In this document: piece by piece, positions 5,454-10,532 of the stretch
Position numbering within the stretch: the stretch's first letter is position 1
Layout: every line of letters begins with the position of its first letter
Assembly: GCA_030620925.1 (NCBI GenBank)
Contig: JAUXIQ010000035.1
Coordinates: forward strand, 1 to 10,532
Length of the DNA stretch: 10,532 nucleotides
Source of the DNA: Nitrospinota bacterium
GTDB taxonomy: Bacteria > JAUXIQ01
Reading direction: 5' to 3'
Notes under the pieces: generated by a model
The model's input: the letters and a program-made list of their open reading frames with translations, nothing else
Database searches by the model: none
What the model was told of the DNA's origin: nothing
Made by a program: the position numbers and the translations under genes

Positions 5454-6965
5454 ATGGCTGAACACTCAAAACCAATAGAAGGAAAGAACTACATAGAAGG
5501 AGAGTGGGTGAGCTCCTCTTCAGATGATATTTTCGAGAGCAGAAACCCGGCTGATACCGACCAGGTATTGGGAGTTTTCCCTCGTTCGACGGAGCAAGAT
5601 GCAAAAAGAGCTGTTGAAGCCGCCGTCAAAGCTTTCAAGAACTGGAAGAGTCTCTCCCGCATTAAGCGGGGGGAGCTGTTCGACAATTTCGCCCAGATTG
5701 TGAAGAGTGAACAGGAAGAGCTCTCCCGGCTTGTTACCATGGAGTGCGGGAAGGGAATCAATGAGGGCCGGGCCGATGTGGTGGAAGGTATACACATGGT
5801 GCAGTATGTGTTCGGGAGCAGCCGGATGCCTTCGGGACAGGTGGTGGCATCAGAGATTGCGGAGAAGGAATCCTACATGAAGCGTCATCCTAAAGGTCAG
5901 GTGGCGGCCATTTCCCCCTGGAACTTCCCATTTGCAATACCATTGTGGCTGTTGGGCCCATCCCTCCTTGAAGGCAACACCGCGGTATTCAAACCTTCGG
6001 AGGACACGCCTCTCATAGGCCACAAATTGGCTGAATATTTTCATCGGGCGGGTTTCCCGCCCGGAGTAGTAAACGTCGTCCACGGATACGGGGAGGAGGC
6101 GGGCGCACCGCTGGCGGCTCATCCGGAAATAGACGTGGTCCTCTTTACCGGTTCCTACGAGGTGGGTTCCCGGATAAAGCAGATTTGCTCCAACTACTAT
6201 AACAAGATGGCGGTCTGCGAAATGGGCGGCAAGAACGCTCTCCTCATCCTGGAGGATGCAGACATGGACATCGCCGTCAGTTCAGCGGTGCTCAGCGCTT
6301 TTAAGACCAGCGGACAGCGGTGTGTCAGCGCCGGGCGCTTTATAGTTCATGAGAAGATGGCGGACGAGTTTACCGAGAAGTTTCTTGAAATGACCAACCG
6401 CATCGTTATCGGCAACCCCCTGAGGGAAGACGTTTTCATGGGCCCCATCATAAACGAGCAAGGCTTGAAGAAGGTGGAATACCATAACGAGATGGCCGTA
6501 AAAGAGGGGGCGGAAGTTCTCCTGAAAGGAGAGAGGCTTGGCGGAAAAGAGTACGATCGCGGCTTCTTCATTAACCCCTTCGTTTACAAGATGAAACATA
6601 ATCATGAGAGTTTCGTCCTGAGAGAAGAAGCCTTCGGACCTCACGTGGCCATAATCCCCGTGGGGAGCGTAGAGGAAGCCATAGAGGTTTACAACGATAC
6701 TGAGTATGGATTGTCGATGGCGGTCATTACCGAGGACTACAGGAAGGCCCGCCTGGTTGAAGAAAACTGCGAATATGGCCTGGGCTATGTAAACCTGCCC
6801 AGCATAGGCGCGGAGGTGCATCTGCCCTTCGGAGGCGTTAAGAGGAGTGGAACCGGGATGCCGTCGGCGGCCACCCTCATCGACGCTGTCACCCACCGGG
6901 TGGCATGGACCATAAATCACGGCACCGAGATTAAGATGGCGCAAGGGTTAGGTGTTGAGATATAG
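5454..6965 (+). CDS. NAD-type aldehyde dehydrogenase, probably semialdehyde-oxidising
   Basis: From the ATG at 5454 this is a 503-residue member of the aldehyde dehydrogenase superfamily, of normal length. The motifs are complete: PWNFP with the oxyanion asparagine N157, KPSE (180-183, the glutamate favouring NAD), FTGS (231-234), the general base E256 in EMGG, the nucleophile C290 in GQRC, and EEAFGP (391-396). The C-terminal part (GAEVHLPFGG, then WTINHG and MAQGL) recalls ALDH7-type enzymes, which oxidise alpha-aminoadipate semialdehyde. Together with the aminotransferase upstream, oxidation of an amino-acid-derived semialdehyde to its acid with NADH formation is the best inference; succinate semialdehyde is an alternative. 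The strong terminator at 5389-5415 means read-through or an unrecognised promoter is needed. The in-frame extension from 5400 would add 18 residues (MRGFFSS...) and is rejected. Confidence 0.92.
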   Translation: MAEHSKPIEGKNYIEGEWVSSSSDDIFESRNPADTDQVLGVFPRSTEQDAKRAVEAAVKAFKNWKSLSRIKRGELFDNFAQIVKSEQEELSRLVTMECGKGINEGRADVVEGIHMVQYVFGSSRMPSGQVVASEIAEKESYMKRHPKGQVAAISPWNFPFAIPLWLLGPSLLEGNTAVFKPSEDTPLIGHKLAEYFHRAGFPPGVVNVVHGYGEEAGAPLAAHPEIDVVLFTGSYEVGSRIKQICSNYYNKMAVCEMGGKNALLILEDADMDIAVSSAVLSAFKTSGQRCVSAGRFIVHEKMADEFTEKFLEMTNRIVIGNPLREDVFMGPIINEQGLKKVEYHNEMAVKEGAEVLLKGERLGGKEYDRGFFINPFVYKMKHNHESFVLREEAFGPHVAIIPVGSVEEAIEVYNDTEYGLSMAVITEDYRKARLVEENCEYGLGYVNLPSIGAEVHLPFGGVKRSGTGMPSAATLIDAVTHRVAWTINHGTEIKMAQGLGVEI

Positions 6966-7072
6966 GTTTTCATGCAGAGGTTATGCTGACAAGAAAAAGG
7001 GCCGTGATAGATTACCCGCCACTTTTTTTCTCGAAAACTGAACGAATGGGAAGATTATAAATACCGCCAGGT

Positions 7073-7651
7073 TTATTCTTTTTCTTCTTCATTCTCTTCT
7101 TCCTGCAGGTTTTCCAGATCCTTACCCTCAAACTCGAGGTTTTCCATATTATCATCCAGTTCGTTTATCGCCGGAGGTGACTCTTCGTCATCGCTCCCGC
7201 TTTCCAGGTCGGCCAGTTTTATAGTGTCGGAAAAAAGGTTGACCAAAAGCTCAGAAGAGTTCTGCCGTGTCAATTTATCCTTATTTTCCCTCTCGGACTG
7301 GCAGTCCACGCAGTATTTGGCGAAGGGCAAGGCTTCCAGACGCTTAAAGGAAATTCTGCTATCGCATTCCTCACAAAAGCCGTAGGTCCCTTCTTCGATC
7401 CGGGTAAGGGCATCGTCTATGGCCATGAGCTCCTGCCGCTCATGGTCGCTGAGGAGGAGGTTCAGTTCCTCGTCTCTGGAAGTTGCTGCGAGGTCGGAGC
7501 TATCTCCCTTTCTTTCGGTCTTTTTCCCCTGGTGGGATAGAATACTGAGGCTGCTAATCAGGTTCTCCCGTCTATTGAGGAGAGCCTGTTTCTGTTTTTC
7601 AAGGTCTTTATCTTTCTTAACTTTGTCAGTCTTTGAGATTTTGCGCGTCAT
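7073..7651 (-). CDS. DksA/TraR-family zinc-finger protein with long acidic tail
   Basis: Starting at the ATG at 7651 this is a 192-residue protein. A basic N-terminus leads into a coiled-coil region (about 15-88). Next is a four-cysteine zinc finger, C93-x2-C96 and C114-x2-C117, followed by a helical stretch. Residues 50-55 read DSSDLA, keeping the DxxDxA pattern of the DksA coiled-coil tip that works in the RNA polymerase secondary channel. The protein may therefore modulate polymerase, as DksA does with ppGpp. Unlike the 151-residue E. coli DksA, it has about 75 residues after the finger, the last 45 of them rich in Glu and Asp. GGAAGGG eight bases before the ATG fixes the start; an upstream in-frame TTG at 7678 would add nine residues and is less likely. 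It is divergent from the reductase gene at 8047. Confidence 0.88.
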   Translation of the reverse strand: MTRKISKTDKVKKDKDLEKQKQALLNRRENLISSLSILSHQGKKTERKGDSSDLAATSRDEELNLLLSDHERQELMAIDDALTRIEEGTYGFCEECDSRISFKRLEALPFAKYCVDCQSERENKDKLTRQNSSELLVNLFSDTIKLADLESGSDDEESPPAINELDDNMENLEFEGKDLENLQEEENEEEKE

Positions 7652-8046
7652 TTCGCGAACCCTTCCAGCTATAAGCAATCGCTATATCTGTTGTAACAAT
7701 TTGCATTAGGACTTAAGTGAACCTTTGCCTCACTTCTCTGTTTGTGTGCACTTCACAGAAAACATGCGCAGGGAGCCACTGACCTTTTCTTTGGAGTAAG
7801 TTTATAATATAAGATGGCGAGGTGGATTTGGTCAAGAGCTTAATGCTTTTTTATTAATAATTTGATTATTTACCGCCATAATTTATGCCAAGGGGTTATA
7901 AACCGGAATACTTGTCCGATACCTTTCTCCCTTCGGCAGATTCCCCGAAATAGATTGAATTAACCGTCGGCCTATGCTATAAAAAGCCAACCCGAGATAG
8001 GTTTAGAATAAAATATATCACACGAAAAGAGAGGGAGCATTCAGCG
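7652..8046. other. Divergent control region between DksA-like and reductase genes
   Basis: This 395-bp stretch shows no coding potential. It contains the reductase promoter at 7955-7983 and a second possible plus-strand promoter (CTGACC 7779-7784, 18 bp, TATAAT 7803-7808). A weak hairpin before six T residues lies near 7834-7852. I could not identify a convincing minus-strand promoter for the DksA-like gene. Confidence 0.5.
7955..7983 (+). promoter_or_regulatory. Sigma-70-type promoter of the short-chain reductase gene
   Basis: TTGAAT (7955-7960), a 17-bp spacer and TATAAA (7978-7983) preceded by TGC form a -35 plus extended -10 promoter. The start would be near 7990, about 57 nt before the ATG. 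Confidence 0.6.
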
Positions 8047-8808
8047 ATGAGCACTAATTTTTCTCTGGAAGGAAAAGTTGCGATAGTCACCGGCGGCGGG
8101 CGTGGCATCGGGAGAGCCGTCGCGCTGGGCTTGGCCGATACGGGTTGTGAACTGGCCATCTGCAGCAGGACTCCTGCTGAATTGGAAACTACGGCCAAAG
8201 ACATAGAAGCCAAAGGTCGCAAGTGCCTGGCGATGGAGACGGACCTCAGCGATTTCCAACAGATTCAGAAACTGGTGGAAGCCACCAAGGAAAAATTCGG
8301 CAAAATCGACATACTGGTGAATAACGCCGCCAGGAGCTTCCTTCGCCCTCTCATGGAACTGCGCGAGGACGGTTACGACAAGATCATGGATACCAACGTT
8401 AAAGCCCTCTTCTTTTTGAGCAGGGAATGCGCCCAGATCATGAAGGACCAGGGTGGCGGCCGCATTATAAACATCACCACGGTTGGAGCGGAACGGGCAG
8501 GCAAGGGACTGGGGGTATATCATTCCAGCAAAGCGGCGGTCAAGATGCTCGCCATGTGCATGGCCAACGAATGGGCCGAATATAATATAAACGTAAACTG
8601 TGTGGGGCCCGGATTAACGCGCACCGAATTCAGCCGGCCCATCTGGGAGAACCCGGAAATGGCCAAGCGTGTCGCCAGCGCCATTCCCAAGGGCCGCATC
8701 GCGGAACCGGAGGAGATTGCGGGAGCGGTAGTATACCTGGCTTCCGAAGCTTCCTCTTTCGTTACCGGTCAATCTATTTATGTTGACGGCGGCTCCATGG
8801 CCTCCTGA
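8047..8808 (+). CDS. Short-chain dehydrogenase/reductase (classical SDR)
   Basis: This 253-residue protein is a complete classical SDR. It has the nucleotide motif TGGGRGIG (15-22), NNAA (92-95), N117, the catalytic pair Y158 and K162 (YHSSK), a PG motif after the active site, and a C-terminal end (YVDGGSMAS) usual for the family. R41 after the second strand suggests NADP(H). The position of the catalytic serine, 13 residues before the tyrosine, is threonine (T145 in NITTVG), which is uncommon but can still provide a hydroxyl. Members include 3-oxoacyl-ACP reductases, 2-deoxygluconate-type and steroid-type enzymes; the substrate cannot be told from sequence. GAGAGGGAG lies eight bases before the ATG. 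The gene is alone on its strand, between its own promoter and a strong terminator. Confidence 0.93.
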   Translation: MSTNFSLEGKVAIVTGGGRGIGRAVALGLADTGCELAICSRTPAELETTAKDIEAKGRKCLAMETDLSDFQQIQKLVEATKEKFGKIDILVNNAARSFLRPLMELREDGYDKIMDTNVKALFFLSRECAQIMKDQGGGRIINITTVGAERAGKGLGVYHSSKAAVKMLAMCMANEWAEYNINVNCVGPGLTRTEFSRPIWENPEMAKRVASAIPKGRIAEPEEIAGAVVYLASEASSFVTGQSIYVDGGSMAS

Positions 8809-8825
8809 GCAATTGGAAAAACATA

Positions 8826-8861
8826 AAGGGGGAGAACCGATTCAACAGGCTGCTCCCCCTT
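8826..8861. terminator. Bidirectional terminator between convergent genes
   Basis: AAGGGGGAG (8826-8834) and CTCCCCCTT (8853-8861) form a perfect 9-bp stem with an 18-nt loop. On the plus strand a T-rich stretch follows; on the minus strand the stem is followed by TTTATGTTTTT. It lies 18 bp after the reductase stop and 31 bp beyond the nitroreductase stop. Confidence 0.75.
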
Positions 8862-8892
8862 CTGTTACTTTTCTTAAATCTCCATTTACCTT

Positions 8893-9567
8893 CTAATCCA
8901 GGCCTATCCAGCTGCAGACTGTATCCAGTTCCTCCCTGTATGTATCAGCTTTTGAGACGGGATTATCGTAGTCAGGATAGCCTACGCCTATGCCCACTAT
9001 GAGGCGTTTCTCGGGCGGTACCTGAAGAAATTCTTTAACGTCGAGCTCGTAGTTAAGCAGCATACCTATGCTGCAGGTAGCCAACCCCTCTTCCTGGCAG
9101 GCCAGGTGAAGGGCCATGCTGGCCGCACCCACATCGAGCAGGTAGCGGGTGTTGAGTCCCTTGTCTATGAAGAATAGAATGGCCGCGGGCGCCCCGTAGA
9201 ACCGGTAGCTTCCTTCCATCATTTCCTGATCGCTCAAGTTTACTTTGTATTTTTCCATTTCAGCGGTCATGAATTGACGGTGTTTGCCCATCCGTTCGGT
9301 ATAGGCCGGAGGGATGCTTTTGAAGGGCTGTTTGTTGGGTTCATCCGTGGAGAACTTCTTTTTCTCTCTGCTGAATTCCACCAGCATCTCGCTCAACTGC
9401 TGTCTCTTTTCTCCTGCAACAACCACCAGGTCCCAGGGCTGGACGTTTGAGCTGGATGGCGCTCTGATAGCCGCGTTGAGCACTTTCTTAATCAGATCAC
9501 TGGAAACAGGGTCCGGCTTGAATGCCCTTACAGTCTTGCGCTTAGCTATAGCATCATAGACGTTCAT
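8893..9567 (-). CDS. Nitroreductase-family FMN oxidoreductase
   Basis: This 224-residue protein has the layout of the NfsB/Frm2-type nitroreductase superfamily. The N-terminal basic FMN-phosphate motif is AKRKTVRAF (8-16). PSSSNVQPW (37-45) contacts the flavin, AAILFF forms a core strand, and GVGYPD lies near the C-terminus. Such homodimeric flavoenzymes use NAD(P)H to reduce nitro groups, quinones or enones, and some members do unrelated chemistry such as dehalogenation or flavin breakdown. The real substrate here is unknown. A segment of about 40 residues (about 66-108) between the flavin motifs is charged and variable. The start is secure: AAAGGAGG lies four bases upstream of the ATG. A TATAAT about 85 bp upstream (9653-9658, minus strand) may be its -10 element, but no -35 match is visible. 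Confidence 0.9.
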   Translation of the reverse strand: MNVYDAIAKRKTVRAFKPDPVSSDLIKKVLNAAIRAPSSSNVQPWDLVVVAGEKRQQLSEMLVEFSREKKKFSTDEPNKQPFKSIPPAYTERMGKHRQFMTAEMEKYKVNLSDQEMMEGSYRFYGAPAAILFFIDKGLNTRYLLDVGAASMALHLACQEEGLATCSIGMLLNYELDVKEFLQVPPEKRLIVGIGVGYPDYDNPVSKADTYREELDTVCSWIGLD

Positions 9568-9745
9568 CCTTCCTCCTTTGCTATTGGTATAGATTGACGA
9601 TCATAAGCCATTAGAAGGTTCTCCGCCCCTTTCGGTTCCCCGTTGCAAGTATATTATAGATGTCTCTGCTATGAAAGGATATGACGGGTTTCAGCTTGAA
9701 AATCGTTTTTTTTTGAATAAAAGTGAAAAAAATTTCATTAAGGGG

Positions 9746-9773
9746 TTGATTTTTTCTGTTTTATTATTATATT
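9746..9773 (+). promoter_or_regulatory. Candidate promoter for the PxxKW protein gene
   Basis: TTGATT (9746-9751), a 16-bp spacer and TATATT (9768-9773) are preceded by an A/T-rich tract that could act as an UP element. The start would be near 9780, giving a leader of about 190 nt. The rest of the gene-free stretch 9568-9745 holds only A/T-rich runs and short weak hairpins. Confidence 0.45.
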
Positions 9774-9847
9774 GTTACTTTTAAATGCTCTGGGCGGGAA
9801 TCGATAATCAAATTTCTCAATCGGCCTCCTAGACGCCTTTCTATATG

Positions 9848-9935
9848 GGTTCAGTGGGACTCTCCTTCTGAACCGCTATCAAATGTTCCGGTTTGATAAT
9901 TGGGAAAAAAGTATGCGGTTCCGCGTTTGGAACCG
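9848..9935 (+). promoter_or_regulatory. Structured 5' leader with three hairpins and alternative pairing
   Basis: Three perfect 7-bp hairpins follow each other: 9848-9854 with 9868-9874, 9877-9883 with 9892-9898, and 9916-9922 with 9929-9935. GAACCGC (9870-9876) can instead pair with GCGGTTC (9915-9921), which would break hairpins 1 and 3 and enclose hairpin 2. No T run follows, so this is not a plain terminator. No known riboswitch class was recognised. Confidence 0.45.
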
Positions 9936-9972
9936 TCCACAGGGAAAAATTGTCTGAAAAAAAGGAGAAGAA

Positions 9973-10257
9973 ATGCTCTGCACCACGGTTAAAAAGGATA
10001 TCGACTGCAACTTCATGACCTCTCAGGGTTGTACCTTCAACGGCGGGAGCTGTCATACCATAGTGGAAAAGTGTAATGGGTGCGATCACGTGGTTTCCTT
10101 TCAGGGGAATCAGTATTGCAGGGCCTACGCCGACCCCTCTTCCAAATGGGTACTCGGCAGGTGTAACTTTGCCACTAACGTGATTAAGGATGGGTTGAAG
10201 GAAAGCAAGCGGTTGAACCCCCTTAAGGAGTCCAAGAGGAAAAGCAGGGGAAAATAG
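9973..10257 (+). CDS. PxxKW-family cysteine-rich small protein
   Basis: This 94-residue protein has eight cysteines (3, 12, 20, 27, 34, 37, 49, 64) and the signature PSSKW at 55-59. The signature matches the family named PxxKW cysteine-rich protein, known mainly from Desulfobacterota and without an assigned function. There is no signal peptide or membrane segment. The cysteines, including a CNGC pair at 34-37, suggest metal binding or a small zinc or iron-sulphur fold. The C-terminal 30 residues are basic and hold the short repeat LKESKR twice (75-80, 84-89), hinting at contact with nucleic acid or an acidic partner. AAGGAG five bases before the ATG gives a clear start. It stands alone behind a long structured leader. 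Family recognition is from memory of the signature; the function is unknown. Confidence 0.75.
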   Translation: MLCTTVKKDIDCNFMTSQGCTFNGGSCHTIVEKCNGCDHVVSFQGNQYCRAYADPSSKWVLGRCNFATNVIKDGLKESKRLNPLKESKRKSRGK

Positions 10258-10301
10258 CGGGAAAATTCAAGCTCGCCATCCCACGGTAAAAAGTATACAG
10301 C

Positions 10302-10347
10302 GGGGCAGCCCTGGTCCTCCCCCCCTTCGTAACTTCAAGGCTGCCCC
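10302..10347. terminator. Inverted repeat between convergent genes, possible terminator
   Basis: GGGGCAGCC (10302-10310) and GGCTGCCCC (10339-10347) form a perfect 9-bp stem with a 28-nt loop. On the minus strand five T residues follow about nine bases after the stem. The second arm lies in the last codons of the minus-strand gene. The large loop and distant T run make termination uncertain. Confidence 0.35.
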
Positions 10348-10532
10348 ATACCTTCCTTATCAGAAGATATTTCATCTATGATAATCGTGATCCGATTATC
10401 GCTCCATCGCTGAAATATCAGGCGCACCGGCGCATCATCTTTCTTGCGGTGGGCGAGGCAGCCCTCTACGAGGATGTTCTGCCTCGTATCCTGAAAGACC
10501 ACCTCTAAATCCTGGTTTTTAAACTCATAAAG
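10335..10532 (-). CDS. Partial CDS of unknown function, C-terminal end
   Basis: A minus-strand frame is open from the right edge to a TGA at 10335-10337 and encodes the last 65 residues of a protein whose start lies outside the window. The segment has alternating hydrophobic strands (LEVVFQ, VRLIFQRW, RITIIIDEI) and ends in a charged tail EISSDKEGMGQP, so it looks like a small beta-rich domain. There is no membrane segment, and the single cysteine gives no motif. I do not recognise the family. It converges with the PxxKW gene, and its stop lies inside the inverted-repeat loop, which fits a real gene end. Confidence 0.55.
   Translation of the reverse strand, partial: LYEFKNQDLEVVFQDTRQNILVEGCLAHRKKDDAPVRLIFQRWSDNRITIIIDEISSDKEGMGQP

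Noticed and set aside
6282-6944. 220-residue minus-strand open frame
   Set aside because: It is antisense to the aldehyde dehydrogenase active-site region and shows no family motif or ribosome site of note; a shadow frame.
6999-7029. Possible terminator after the aldehyde dehydrogenase with seven T residues
   Set aside because: Only a three-base stem could be found before the T run.
7652-7678. Nine-residue TTG-initiated extension of the DksA-like protein
   Set aside because: The extension covers the GGAAGGG site that serves the ATG at 7651; an ATG with good spacing is preferred.
8041-8523. 160-residue minus-strand open frame
   Set aside because: It is antisense to the short-chain reductase, which has intact motifs, a promoter and a ribosome site.
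9689-9714. TTTCA/TGAAA hairpin followed by nine T residues on the plus strand
   Set aside because: No gene or clear promoter lies upstream on that strand and the stem is five A/T-rich pairs; more likely low-complexity sequence near a promoter.

Overview
The window reads as a chromosomal stretch of an anaerobic deltaproteobacterium-like organism (Desulfobacterota). The best clue is the small eight-cysteine protein near the right end. It carries the PxxKW signature that I associate with a Desulfobacterota protein family. A DksA-type zinc-finger protein and a diverged ClpX paralogue fit the same picture. Base composition is even, strong Shine-Dalgarno sequences are common, and no insertion sequence, tRNA, rRNA or CRISPR array was seen. 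The taxonomic call is inference.

Left part (1-2256, minus strand): an Lrp/AsnC-family regulator is followed downstream by a ClpX-like AAA+ unfoldase. The unfoldase lacks the ClpX zinc-binding domain and has an extra C-terminal domain that resembles a second, degenerate copy of the AAA+ small domain.

Centre (2257-6965): a 414-bp divergent control region separates the Lrp gene from a plus-strand amino-acid catabolism cluster. The cluster encodes a Leu/Phe/Val-type amino acid dehydrogenase, a class III PLP aminotransferase resembling lysine 6-aminotransferase and GABA transaminase, and an NAD-type aldehyde dehydrogenase. The likely logic is deamination of an alpha-amino acid, transamination of a terminal amine to a semialdehyde, and oxidation of that semialdehyde to an acid, under Lrp control. 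Two intrinsic terminators lie within the cluster. One sits in the 5' leader of the dehydrogenase gene, with a candidate leader peptide and a competing helix, so it looks like an attenuator. The other lies between the aminotransferase and aldehyde dehydrogenase genes and shows that the longest reading frame of the latter starts too early.

Right part (6966-10532): a minus-strand DksA/TraR-type protein with an unusual long acidic tail is divergent from a short-chain dehydrogenase/reductase with its own recognisable promoter. The reductase gene converges on a nitroreductase-family gene across a strong bidirectional terminator. Next comes a 405-bp gene-free stretch holding a promoter and a leader with three hairpins that can refold, placed before the PxxKW protein gene. 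A minus-strand reading frame of unknown function runs off the right edge.

The most interesting items are the rebuilt ClpX paralogue, the two structured leaders (before the amino acid dehydrogenase and the PxxKW gene), and the aromatic-type pocket residues of a dehydrogenase that otherwise looks like leucine dehydrogenase. None of this is proven from sequence alone.
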